Of a DNA stretch of 64,000 bases, positions 25,129 through 32,679 are shown piece after piece (position 1 is the first letter of the stretch; every line of letters starts with the position of its first letter). The notes under the pieces are model-generated. The model saw only the letters and a program-made list of their open reading frames with translations, did not search any database and was not told the DNA's origin. The translations under genes and the position numbers were made by a program. The stretch is from CAVTWJ01 sp963849485. Its GTDB lineage: Bacteria > Oederibacteriota > Muellerivitia > Muellerivitales > Muellerivitaceae. The stretch lies in assembly GCA_963849485.1 (NCBI GenBank), contig CAWKIF010000088.1:86226-150225 (forward strand). Reading direction: 5' to 3'.

Positions 25129-25446
25129 CCTGGAGCCGGAAAAGGGGTATTTCCCGGCGGATATCCAGGGGATTTGAGGGTTTCGTTGATTTGGGGCTCG
25201 GGGAAGCGGAAGTCTTTTTTCCGGCTGGACGATCTTTCCCGAAAATATCAGAGACGATGAAAGCTTCGTGTTGCTTTTTGGGGAATCGGGCCTGTAGAAT
25301 TCGCCCCGCCCTTGGTTGCTTACTTTGAAACGAAAGAGTTATCCAGGGACGCATGAAGATCGACCTTGGGGAATCGTATGAAACGCCGGGGTATCATCTA
25401 AAACGCTTCAAAAGAATTCCAATTTAAGTTTTTTAGGAGGAAGTTA
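25129..25446. other. 318-bp intergenic stretch without a recognised element
   Basis: The stretch between the SDR and the first Spy-like gene holds no convincing gene, hairpin or repeat. The last ~50 bases are AT-rich (TTTAAGTTTTTTAGGAGG) and carry the ribosome binding site of the next gene. A promoter probably lies there but no clear -35/-10 pair was found. Confidence 0.4.
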
Positions 25447-26019
25447 ATGAAGAAGTTTTGGTTATTTGCTTTAGCTTTTGCGGCTGTTGCGGGATGGGCC
25501 TCCATCACATTGGCCCAAGGCGATCAGGCCCAAGCCGGTAATAGTGGTTCAAACGGCGGCAATTCACAAGCCCAGGCCGGTATGGGTGCTCCCCGGCAGG
25601 GTGGGGTGAATCCTGACCAATTGAAGGGAATCTTGGATCTTTCGGACGATCAAGTCGCGAAATTGAAGACCATCTTGAAGGAACAGGCGTCATCGGCCCA
25701 GTCCCTCCGGGCCCAGATGAATAAGGATATGGGCAACCTGAGTTCGAAGGTACAAGCTGGCGCTTCCGACGCTGACCTGAAGGCGGCCCTCGAAGCCGTT
25801 GCCGAAGACCGGAAAGCCATTCAGGCCGACGAGCAAAAGGTGGAAGACAGCCTTAACCTGGATCTCACTCCGATGCAACACGCGAAGTTGTTGCTGCTGA
25901 GGCCGACTCAACGCCGGGTGGCCCAACCCGCCCCCAACGCGTTGAAAGCACCCTCCAAGAGTGGGACCGCGAAGGGCTCCAAGAGCACCGCTAAGACTAG
26001 CACCGGGGATGATAATTAA
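25447..26019 (+). CDS. Spy/CpxP-like periplasmic protein (first of two)
   Basis: The 190-residue product has a signal peptide (KKFWLFALAFAAVAGWASITLA). A low-complexity Gln/Gly/Asn stretch follows, then a helical domain with LDLSDDQVAKLKTILKEQ and LDLTPMQHAKLLLL, the LTxxQ motif of Spy/CpxP-type chaperones. Spy proteins protect exported proteins from aggregation, often under envelope or metal stress. The C-terminal ~30 residues are Lys/Ser/Thr-rich. A paralogue follows at 26230, and both genes end in near-identical terminators. The start follows AGGAGGAAG. Confidence 0.78.
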   Translation: MKKFWLFALAFAAVAGWASITLAQGDQAQAGNSGSNGGNSQAQAGMGAPRQGGVNPDQLKGILDLSDDQVAKLKTILKEQASSAQSLRAQMNKDMGNLSSKVQAGASDADLKAALEAVAEDRKAIQADEQKVEDSLNLDLTPMQHAKLLLLRPTQRRVAQPAPNALKAPSKSGTAKGSKSTAKTSTGDDN

Positions 26020-26048
26020 TTTTTTCCCTTTGAAATAAAGGTAGAACC

Positions 26049-26085
26049 AAAAGCGCTTGGGCAATTAGCTCAGGCGCTTTTTTTA
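26049..26085 (+). terminator. Terminator after the first Spy-like gene
   Basis: AAAGCGCTTGGGC (26050-26062) pairs with GCTCAGGCGCTTT (68-80 of the same line), with G-U pairs, then TTTTTAT. It shares its stem core with the terminator at 26734, as expected for a duplicated gene plus terminator. Confidence 0.75.
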
Positions 26086-26229
26086 TGGAATTGACTTATT
26101 TCATCCTGAATAAGTCCTTTATATCGACTGAATCGTCTATATCCAGTGGCTGGAAAAGCATAATGGGTTATGAGATGCTTGTCCCGGCTGGCTTTAATTC
26201 GCGACGTATTAATTTCAGGAGGCGTGAGG

Positions 26230-26709
26230 ATGAATAAGAAAATGTGGCTGGTGGGCTTGATGGCGGCGGCATTGATGGTGCCGGCTTTAACGGCCCTGGC
26301 TCAAGATAATCCTGCTCCTGGCGGCCAACCCGGCGGACAACAGGGGGGTATGAACCTCGAGAGGATGAAGGAGAAATTGGGCCTTTCAGATGACCAAGTC
26401 TCTAAGTTAAAGGACCTTTTGAAGGCCCAGATGGAAGCTGGACAAACCTTCCGGGACCAGTTAAAAGCCGATATTGACGTTCTCCAGCAAAAGGTTGATT
26501 CCAAAGCTTCGGATGGAGACCTGAAAAAGGCCTTGGACACCCTCGTCGCCGACCGGAAAGCCATGGAAGCCAACCGCCAAAAAACGGAGGATATGTTCCG
26601 TGAAATCCTCACCCCCCTCCAGCAGGCCAAGATGGTTTTAGGGATGCAGTCGATAGGTGCTCGCCGTATGAACCAAGGGGCCCCGGGTGGAGGCCAATCC
26701 GGCAACTAA
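26230..26709 (+). CDS. Spy/CpxP-like periplasmic protein (second of two)
   Basis: A 159-residue paralogue of the preceding protein. It has a signal peptide (MWLVGLMAAALMVPALTALA), a Gln/Gly/Pro linker, then LGLSDDQVSKLKDLLKAQ and EILTPLQQAKMVL with the LTxxQ motif. I choose ATG 26230 because AGGAGGCGTGAGG precedes it. The frame also extends upstream to 26170 without protein-like sequence. The Lys/Thr-rich C terminus of the first copy is replaced by a Gly/Gln-rich tail here, so the ends diverged faster than the helical core. Confidence 0.78.
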   Translation: MNKKMWLVGLMAAALMVPALTALAQDNPAPGGQPGGQQGGMNLERMKEKLGLSDDQVSKLKDLLKAQMEAGQTFRDQLKADIDVLQQKVDSKASDGDLKKALDTLVADRKAMEANRQKTEDMFREILTPLQQAKMVLGMQSIGARRMNQGAPGGGQSGN

Positions 26710-26733
26710 AGCTTATTTAGCTCGTTAAAAACC

Positions 26734-26771
26734 AAAAGCGCATGGGCAACCAAACCCAGGCGCTTTTTTGT
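26734..26771 (+). terminator. Terminator after the second Spy-like gene
   Basis: AAAAGCGCATGGG (26734-26746) pairs with CCCAGGCGCTTTT (26755-26767), with one mismatch, followed by TTG and TTTT. Confidence 0.75.
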
Positions 26772-26842
26772 TTTCGGACAGGGTAAAAAGTATGCCCCGG
26801 GGTAGATTAGATCTATCCAGGGTATTCCAAGCACCATTTTTC

Positions 26843-27406
26843 AAATTCCCTTATTTTTGGTTATTCGCCGCGCATAACGATTTTTAATGGGTTTCTTCAT
26901 TTTCCTGAGAATCTCAAATTTTGTAGGAAACCCTTATTTTTCGAACTTAGCGGCTAAGTTTCATTTTTAAGGCTTTTTTGCATTTTTTCTCGCCCCCAGA
27001 AAAACCCCCAACCTTACCTGCCAATTTTGCCCAGACTGTGGGCAAGCCAACCCGCCAGCGTCTAATAAATGTCACGGACCTTCTTCCGAGTCGTCAATTT
27101 TGTCATATACCACCCGCATATAAGTTCCGGCGGAACTTTAATTGGACGCGAGATTCTCTTTCGTAAGTTATTGGCCGGGCAGAATTACGTGACTCGCATA
27201 AATTGGAAGAATAGCCCGGTTGAATTGTAGAAATTTCCTACAATTCAAATAAGGGAATTTAAAGGTGTCATTGCGAACGGCGAACTTTGCCGTGAAGCAA
27301 TCCCAGTTCATGGTGGGTGTTCGAATCTTAAGGGGTTAATTGGACGCTGGAATCTTATTCCCCTAGGTGAATTACTCGGAATCCGAGTAATTAAAATAAG
27401 GGAATT
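26843..27406. repeat. Four variable hairpins with a conserved AATAAGGGAATT flank
   Basis: The 725-bp gap between the second Spy-like gene and the next frame holds no clear gene. On the minus strand, GTTAT-CGC...GCG-ATAAC (26860-26878) and AACTTAGC-GCTAAGTT (26944-26960) are each followed by AAAATAAGGG. On the plus strand, TTGAATTGTAG...CTACAATTCAA (27220-27248) and AATTACTCGG...CCGAGTAATT (27370-27392) are followed by ATAAGGGAATT. The hairpin arms differ completely while the flank is nearly the same. The same region carries TTAATTGGACGC twice (27136, 27340) and an unrelated short palindrome, AAGTTCC...GGAACTT, near 27125. Confidence 0.6.
27267..27303 (+). repeat. GTCATTGCGA...GAAGCAATCC repeat
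   Basis: GTCATTGCGAACGGC, a short loop, then GCCGTGAAGCAATCCC. The ACGGC...GCCGT stem sits between two conserved blocks. This repeat type is known from many bacterial genomes. Two further copies form the ends of the composite at 22933-23209. Confidence 0.7.
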
Positions 27407-27435
27407 CTGGGTGTTTTGGACAATCCCAAAAGACC

Positions 27436-27849
27436 TTGGCCGTGGGCTCTTACCGATTTATTTTTCCAAAATTATCACACTGTAATAAAATCGGAAGAAT
27501 AGAGCTTATAAACAACTCTGAAGAAGGAGTTCATCTCTGCAAACAGAGAATAACTGTTATTAATTTCAATCAAGTTTGTCACGAAGCAAGGACATTACTT
27601 CCGAAAGAAATTTTGATTTATTTATTAGAAATTCAAAAAAAGGTTATAAATTCGCACTCCCTATTTTTTTTGTCTGATAGTTGTCGAGAAGAATTAGCGA
27701 TGGCCTTCAATGCGGAAACTGAAAAATCATTTCAAGAAACTGAAAAAGAAAAACTAGAAATGGAAAGATGGTTCAAAAAACAAGTTGAAGGCAACCAAGC
27801 TAACCGTCCAATAGATAAAATATTTTATCCAATGACAGGTCTTGAATAA
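27436..27849 (+). CDS. AT-rich orphan gene, function unknown
   Basis: The frame gives up to 137 residues (TTG at 27436), but no convincing ribosome binding site was found and the true start may be later. The protein is soluble and Lys/Glu-rich, with a helical stretch near the end (EKSFQETEKEKLEMERWFKK). Base composition and codon use are clearly more AT-rich than those of its neighbours, and it lies in the repeat-rich island, so acquisition by transfer is plausible. No known family was recognised, and it may be a remnant. Confidence 0.4.
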   Translation: MAVGSYRFIFPKLSHCNKIGRIELINNSEEGVHLCKQRITVINFNQVCHEARTLLPKEILIYLLEIQKKVINSHSLFFLSDSCREELAMAFNAETEKSFQETEKEKLEMERWFKKQVEGNQANRPIDKIFYPMTGLE

Positions 27850-28102
27850 TAAAAACCGCCCCCAATACCGGAAAGCACAGTGTCAAGGGCGGCGAGAATG
27901 CCCAAGCGCTGGAAGCTTAGTGGTAAGCCAGGAAAGCCCTTTAGATCAAAATGAGACGCTTCTTGCATCAAATGCTTATTTGACTCTCAATATGATCGTC
28001 TCTCATCGAAATAAACCTTCAAGAAAACGCGAATTGAACGAATATATTCCCCTGCAATAGGGGCTTATTTCTTGCATTAACATTTATCCACAAGGAGGGC
28101 TC

Positions 28103-28378
28103 ATGCCCTACAACGATGGATTTATGACCCAATTTGAATTGAATCAAAAGGTCGGGAATTACAAAACGAGCAAAGTTGGAACCGTTGCTTCCAAGGCATT
28201 TAAAGGAGCCAGCGGGGAATTTAAGGGGTACCTCGTCCGCGTGGAGAAAAATCACAACGAGATTTGGGACGAGGGTTGCATGGTTTTGCTTCCGAGAGTT
28301 CAAAAAAAGTTGTCTAAGCAGCTACAGTCTAAAAGGGTGCCTGTGAAGTCGCGTTCCCAGGCACTAAAAGTTCTATAA
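28103..28378 (+). CDS. Small basic protein, function unknown
   Basis: A 91-residue protein with a strong ribosome binding site (AAGGAGG) seven bases before ATG 28103. It has no signal or membrane segment, several Lys/Arg patches at the C terminus (KKLSKQLQSKRVPVKSRSQ) and a compact mixed alpha/beta-looking middle (ASGEFKGYLVRVEKNHNEI). I do not recognise it. It lies downstream of the AT-rich island and upstream of the radical-SAM gene, separated from the latter by a structured leader. Confidence 0.6.
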   Translation: MPYNDGFMTQFELNQKVGNYKTSKVGTVASKAFKGASGEFKGYLVRVEKNHNEIWDEGCMVLLPRVQKKLSKQLQSKRVPVKSRSQALKVL

Positions 28379-28404
28379 TAGTTGATCGTTTTTCGCCATT
28401 GGTG

Positions 28405-28475
28405 AAGGGGAGCCCTTTGGTATCTCGCCGGTTAAACCCGGCAAGGCCGCTGGCCGGTCAAGAGGTGCTCCCTTG
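28405..28475 (+). promoter_or_regulatory. Structured leader overlapping the radical-SAM start codon
   Basis: The outer stem AAGGGGAGC (28405-28413) / GCTCCCTT (28467-28474) includes part of the TTG start codon. Two inner hairpins follow, GCCGG...CCGGC (28427-28442) and GGCC...GGCC (28445-28455). The GAGGTG ribosome binding site is held near the outer stem. It looks able to hide the translation start. No known riboswitch class was matched. Confidence 0.35.
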
Positions 28476-30107
28476 CTGAAACCCTACCCCAAAGTCCTAT
28501 TCATTTACCCAAAATTCACCGCCCAATCCTTTTGGAACTTCAAAGAAACCTGCGAGCTGGTAGGCCGCAAATACCCCACCTCGCCCTTAGGGCTGATCAC
28601 CGTGGCCGCCATGCTGCCCCCGGGCTGCCCGGTGAAGCTGGTCGATTTGAACGTGGAAAAATTGACCCCCAAGCTCGAACAATGGACTGACCTGGTTTTC
28701 ATAGGGGGTATGATTTTCCAACAACCCGACCATTTGCGGCTCATTCGCCATTTCAAATCCCTGGGCAAAACTGTTGTGGTGGGCGGGCCCGATCCCACAT
28801 CTAGCCCCCATATCTATGATGAAGCCGACCACCTGATTCTGGGTGAGGCGGAAGTGACCTTTGAGCCATTCCTCCAAGATTACAAGGCCGGGAAGGCTCA
28901 ACACCTCTATTCTCCCGGTGATAAAAAAGCCGATATGCGCAAAAGCCCCTTGCCCCGGTTTGAGCTGCTGAATTTCAAGAATTACCTTCATGTCGGCATT
29001 CAATGGAACCGGGGTTGCCCCTTCATGTGCGAATTTTGCGACATCATCGAGTTGTTCGGGCGGGTGCCGCGGGGCAAAGACGTCGGCCAAGTCTTGCTGG
29101 AGCTTCAGAAACTTTACGAGCTGGGCTACCGGGGCCATGTGGAGATTGTGGATGACAATTTCATAGGGAACAAAAAGGCCGTGAGGGAACTATTGCCCCA
29201 CCTGGCACAATGGCAGGAACAACACAACTACCCCTTCGATTTCTCCACCGAGGTGTCATTGAACCTTTCCGACGACGAGCCTTTGATGAAGATGATGCGA
29301 AAGGCCGGTTTTTCGTGGGTATTCACGGGCATTGAGACCCCCAACGAGGACACCCTGAAATTGACCCAGAAGCACCAGAACACCCACAGGTCCATCGCGG
29401 AAAGCGTGCGGCTGATCAACCAACAGGGCATGATCGTGCATGCGGGCTATATCGTCGGTTTCGACCAGGATATCCCGGGCTCGGTCCAGGCCCTTTTGCA
29501 GAACATCGAGGATACTTCCATTCCCGTAAGCATGGTGGGTCTTTTGTACGCCCTGCCCAATACCCAATTGACCCGCAGGCTGAAGAAGGAAGGCCGTTTG
29601 GGGAAGCATTTTGACGTGCCGGTGGACAAGGCCGCCTGCCAATGCACCTCGGGATTGAATTTCAAGACCCTCCGGCCTCGGCTTGAGATCTTGAAGGATT
29701 TCCGCAGGGTGATTTCGGAAACTTTCTCGGCGGACAAATATTTCGGGCGGGTCAAACGCCTCGCCCTGCAATTGAACTGCAAGGGAAGGGAACTGAATCT
29801 CCCCCTTTCCAACCGATTAAGGGAAGCACGGGCTTTTATCACCCTGCCCTTCAAGATGGGTTTTCAAAAGGGCCTGCGGCGCCTTTATTTCAGCGTGATC
29901 TTCGCCTGCCTTTTTCGAAACCCCGGAGCCCTGAACAACGCCATCTCCCTGATGGCCCTCTACCTGCATTTCGGAAAGTTCAGGGTGGAGGTGTTGGCTA
30001 AACTCGATTCGGAGATTGTCTTGTTGAAGCGCGAGGCGGAGGAGACCCAGCGCAAAGCGGTCAAAGCCTTGCGGGATTCCCTGCGGGGGCCTCTGGTGGC
30101 GCATTAA
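28473..30107 (+). CDS. B12-binding-domain radical SAM protein (HpnR/DUF4070-type)
   Basis: The 544-residue protein has an N-terminal B12-binding-like Rossmann region (to about 160; VDLNVEKLTP, FIGGMIFQQP, VVVGGPDPT). The radical-SAM motif RGCPFMCEFC carries Cys182, Cys186 and Cys189. A DUF4070-like C-terminal domain follows, rich in helices. Relatives include the hopanoid C-3 methylase HpnR and several unassigned methylases, and the missing DxHxxG of classical B12 domains is common in this group. No hopanoid genes are visible. The start is TTG after GAGGTG, inside a hairpin leader. Confidence 0.85.
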   Translation: MLKPYPKVLFIYPKFTAQSFWNFKETCELVGRKYPTSPLGLITVAAMLPPGCPVKLVDLNVEKLTPKLEQWTDLVFIGGMIFQQPDHLRLIRHFKSLGKTVVVGGPDPTSSPHIYDEADHLILGEAEVTFEPFLQDYKAGKAQHLYSPGDKKADMRKSPLPRFELLNFKNYLHVGIQWNRGCPFMCEFCDIIELFGRVPRGKDVGQVLLELQKLYELGYRGHVEIVDDNFIGNKKAVRELLPHLAQWQEQHNYPFDFSTEVSLNLSDDEPLMKMMRKAGFSWVFTGIETPNEDTLKLTQKHQNTHRSIAESVRLINQQGMIVHAGYIVGFDQDIPGSVQALLQNIEDTSIPVSMVGLLYALPNTQLTRRLKKEGRLGKHFDVPVDKAACQCTSGLNFKTLRPRLEILKDFRRVISETFSADKYFGRVKRLALQLNCKGRELNLPLSNRLREARAFITLPFKMGFQKGLRRLYFSVIFACLFRNPGALNNAISLMALYLHFGKFRVEVLAKLDSEIVLLKREAEETQRKAVKALRDSLRGPLVAH

Positions 30108-30195
30108 AAAGGGCCCTAAAAGCCAGGATCAAGCTGGAAAAATCCGCCCTTTTTAGGCCATAATCCCCCCGTCATCGCCATCCCAGGAGGAAAGT

Positions 30196-30474
30196 ATGTC
30201 CGTTAAAGTCATGATTCCGACGCCCCTTCGTAATCTCACGCAGAACCAGGCCGAGGTCACCGCGGAAGGTGCCAATATCAAGGAACTCATTGATAACCTG
30301 GGAACTAGTTATGACGGTTTAAAAGGCCGCATTCTGGATGAGAACGGTAAAATTCGCCGTTTTGTGAACATTTATTTAAATGAAGAAGATATCCGCTTCC
30401 TACAAGGGGAAGCCACGGCCCTCAAAGCTGGGGATGTGATTTCCATCGTGCCCGCCATCGCGGGTGGTATTTAA
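30196..30474 (+). CDS. MoaD/CysO-like ubiquitin-fold sulfur carrier with a one-residue tail after Gly-Gly
   Basis: A 92-residue beta-grasp protein: an early strand pair, TAEGANIKELIDNL, and the closing strand DVISIVPAIAGGI. In sulfur carriers such as CysO and MoaD the chain ends in Gly-Gly, which an E1-like enzyme adenylates before sulfur is loaded. Here an Ile follows the Gly pair, so a protease would have to remove it, as in the QbsE and HcyS systems. It leads an operon ending in cysteine synthase, which suggests CysO-type cysteine formation. A ribosome binding site, CAGGAGGAAAG, precedes ATG 30196. Confidence 0.85.
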   Translation: MSVKVMIPTPLRNLTQNQAEVTAEGANIKELIDNLGTSYDGLKGRILDENGKIRRFVNIYLNEEDIRFLQGEATALKAGDVISIVPAIAGGI

Positions 30475-30480
30475 AACATT

Positions 30481-30595
30481 TTCACCGCCAAGACGCCAAG
30501 TTCGCCAAGGAAGGCTTAAAGGCTTAAAAATTCAAAAGTTTTAAGATTTGCTTTCCCCTTCGCTGTTCTTGACGCCCTTGGCGTATTGGCGGTTA
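30481..30595. repeat. CACCGCCAAGACGCCAAG inverted repeat in the cysteine operon
   Basis: The left arm TTCACCGCCAAGACGCCAAG (30481-30500) and the right arm TTCTTGACGCCCTTGGCGTATTGG (about 30566-30589) face each other over ~65 bp, between the sulfur carrier and the NIL-domain gene. Confidence 0.75.
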
Positions 30596-30622
30596 ATTCG
30601 CTTTTCAAAATTCGAGGTGTGT

Positions 30623-30868
30623 ATGGCTGCCATTCAGAAACTCATTGAGTTGGATTATCCCAACGACCAGGTCACCCGTCCGGTCCTTTCGAACATGATC
30701 AAAACCCATGAGGTCACAGTGAATATCCGACGGGCCTCCATCAGCAAGGGGTTCGGTTATGTTCAAATGGAAATCGAGGGCGAGGAATCGGAAGTCCAGA
30801 AGGCCCTGGCCTACCTGCGGAGCTTTCAGATTGACGTAAATCCCATCACCAAAGATATCGTCGAATAG
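30623..30868 (+). CDS. NIL-domain protein
   Basis: An 81-residue ferredoxin-like NIL domain: KLIELDYPND, a Val/Thr-rich strand (EVTVNIRRASI), GFGYVQMEIEGEESEVQKALAYLRS, and a final strand before the Asp-Ile-Val-Glu end. NIL domains are small ligand- or partner-binding modules found with methionine ABC transporters and in sulfur-carrier operons. ATG 30623 follows GAGGTG. Its stop is two bases before the ATG of the next gene, so it belongs to the operon. Confidence 0.8.
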   Translation: MAAIQKLIELDYPNDQVTRPVLSNMIKTHEVTVNIRRASISKGFGYVQMEIEGEESEVQKALAYLRSFQIDVNPITKDIVE

Positions 30869-30870
30869 CC

Positions 30871-31572
30871 ATGGCTGAGACACCCGAGGTCTCGCAAGCA
30901 TCCCCTTCCGAATCACCCGAATGGATAGAACGCTATTCCCGTCAGACCCTGTTGAAGGGTGTGGGCGTGGAAGGCCAGAAGAAGTGGGCCCAATCCAGGG
31001 TGAAGGTGGTCGGGGAAGGTCCGGCCTTGGATTCCTGCTTAACCGCTTTGGCTTCCAGCGGCTTGGGAAACTTGTTTGCTTACTCTCCCTCCCTTTTTGA
31101 TCTCCAAACCTTCATTCAAAGCTACCCGCAGACCCACCTTGAAACGCTTTCCGATCCTCTACAACCGGTGGAGGCGGATTTGGTCTTGGCCGTCAACTGT
31201 CAGGCGTATCTTCGTCGGCGGATCAACCGGGATTTGCGCACTCGTAAAAAACCGGGTCTATTCGCATGGCCCGCCGCGAGCGGGTTCGCGATCTGGTTGG
31301 GTCTTCATGGGAAAGGCGGTTGCCCCTGCCTTGAATGTTTTGAGGTTTTAAATCCAAAGGCCTTCAATAGCGGGACCCCCTCAGTCCTAAGGATGCTGGG
31401 ACAAGCCGCCGCTTCCGAAGCGCTTCTTTATCTATTGCAGGGTCAAAGCCCCCTTGAAAACAAGGTTTGGATTACCTCTTTGGAAGCCGGCGTTTCGATT
31501 CATCATGAAGTGTTTCCTTCTTATAAGTGTCCCGCCCAGCTGGAGGATGAAGGGGCTTCGGTTACCCCATGA
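30871..31572 (+). CDS. Degenerate E1-like (ThiF/MoeB) protein without an ATP site
   Basis: The 233-residue protein starts like a MoeB/ThiF E1 (RYSRQTLLKGVGVEGQKKW, 21-39) and ends with its zinc region (CPCLECFEVL near 151-160, Cys220). But the nucleotide loop reads GEGPALDS instead of GxGGLG, and the Asp...NLxRQ helix and the catalytic Cys before GVLG are missing. It therefore should not activate the carrier itself. It could hold the sulfur carrier and the cysteine synthase, or be decaying. A fully conserved E1 lies at 52601. Its stop overlaps the cysteine-synthase start (ATGA). Confidence 0.75.
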   Translation: MAETPEVSQASPSESPEWIERYSRQTLLKGVGVEGQKKWAQSRVKVVGEGPALDSCLTALASSGLGNLFAYSPSLFDLQTFIQSYPQTHLETLSDPLQPVEADLVLAVNCQAYLRRRINRDLRTRKKPGLFAWPAASGFAIWLGLHGKGGCPCLECFEVLNPKAFNSGTPSVLRMLGQAAASEALLYLLQGQSPLENKVWITSLEAGVSIHHEVFPSYKCPAQLEDEGASVTP

Positions 31573-32528
31573 TCCATAACCGCTACCCCCTTTCATCCAA
31601 TGTCGTTCAATTGATTGGAAAGACCCCTCTCCTGCGCTTGAGGCGTATTCCCGACAAGGAACACGCCCAAATTATTTGCAAATTGGAGTCCTTCAACCCG
31701 GGTGGAAGCCTCAAGGATCGCGTTGCCCTTTCCATGATTGAGGACGCCGAAAAGCGAGGGTTATTGAAGCCGGGGGGCACGTTGGTGGAACCCACCAGCG
31801 GCAACACAGGAATAGGGTTGGCCATGATCTGCGCCCAAAAAGGTTACCGCCTGATCCTTTGCATGCCGGAGGACATGAGCCAGGAGCGGCGGGTGGTGCT
31901 GAAGGCTTATGGGGCGGAGCTGGTCTTGACGCCGGCCGCGAACTTCATGGCCGGGGCGGTGGAAAAGGCCCAGGAAATCCTTAAAACCTATCCCGATTAT
32001 TACATGCCAGGGCAATTCTCCAACCGGGCCAATCCCGAAGCCCACCTGTGCACCACGGCCCCCGAAATCGACGCTGATACGGGGGGCCGATTAGATGCCT
32101 TTGTGGCAGGTATTGGGACGGGAGGGACCATTACGGGGGTCGGGGAGTATTTCAAGGCGAAAAACCCAAAGATAAAGATCATCGGGGTGGAGCCCTCGGC
32201 CTCGGCGGTCATTTCGGGCGGAAAGCCGGGACATCACCGAATCCAAGGTATTGGGGCGGGTTTTATACCCCCGGTATTGAACACAAAAGTGCTTGATGAG
32301 GTATTAAAGGTGGATGACCGCAGCGCCTACCACATGACCAAAAGGCTGGCCCGGGAGGAGGGTTTATTGCTGGGGATATCTTCCGGTGCCAATGTGGAGG
32401 CCGCTTGGAGAGTCGCCCAAAGGTTTGGCCCGGATGCGGTGGTGGTGACCATTTGTTGTGACATGGGGGAGAGGTATTTCAGCCTGGATGATGAATTCCA
32501 GGGCGAGGGCCCCTCGGATGCCATATAA
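31569..32528 (+). CDS. Cysteine synthase (CysK/CysM-type)
   Basis: The 319-residue PLP enzyme joins O-acetylserine or O-phosphoserine with a sulfur source. It shows FNPGGSLKDRVAL with Schiff-base Lys49, EPTSGNTGIGLAM (phosphate cradle), GIGTGGTITG and a late GISSGANVEA. Substrate choice between O-acetyl- and O-phosphoserine cannot be settled from the motifs. The operon position after a sulfur carrier favours a carrier-bound thiocarboxylate as the sulfur donor, as for CysM in Mycobacterium. The C terminus (DDEFQGEGPSDAI) is short. Confidence 0.92.
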   Translation: MIHNRYPLSSNVVQLIGKTPLLRLRRIPDKEHAQIICKLESFNPGGSLKDRVALSMIEDAEKRGLLKPGGTLVEPTSGNTGIGLAMICAQKGYRLILCMPEDMSQERRVVLKAYGAELVLTPAANFMAGAVEKAQEILKTYPDYYMPGQFSNRANPEAHLCTTAPEIDADTGGRLDAFVAGIGTGGTITGVGEYFKAKNPKIKIIGVEPSASAVISGGKPGHHRIQGIGAGFIPPVLNTKVLDEVLKVDDRSAYHMTKRLAREEGLLLGISSGANVEAAWRVAQRFGPDAVVVTICCDMGERYFSLDDEFQGEGPSDAI

Positions 32529-32546
32529 AAGTATTTAAGAAAAATA

Positions 32547-32670
32547 TCACCACCAAGACACCAAGCCACCAAGAAATCCCTGTTTTTTATGCCGCCAAAA
32601 CCGAAATAGATTTTGGTTTAAAACCATCCAATTAGAGCCGTTCTTGGTGCCTTGGCGTCTTGGCGGTGAA
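32547..32670. repeat. CACCACCAAGACACCAAG inverted repeat after the cysteine operon
   Basis: The left arm ATCACCACCAAGACACCAAG (32547 on) and the right arm CTTGGTGCCTTGGCGTCTTGG (32643 on, ending CGGTGAAA) enclose about 65 AT-rich bases between convergent genes. Confidence 0.75.
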
Positions 32671-32679
32671 ATTGGTTCT

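Noticed and set aside
25109..25354. 81-residue minus-strand frame between the SDR and the Spy-like gene
   Set aside because: No ribosome binding site, no known motif and overlap with the SDR end.
26843..27406. Integron attC sites
   Set aside because: Stem-and-flank layout is suggestive, but the RYYYAAC/GTTRRRY core sites are absent and no integrase gene is in the window.
27900..27960. tRNA-like D-arm GCTTAGTGGTAAGC
   Set aside because: No matching acceptor stem, anticodon stem or T-arm (GGTTCRA) could be built around it, so it is a chance resemblance.
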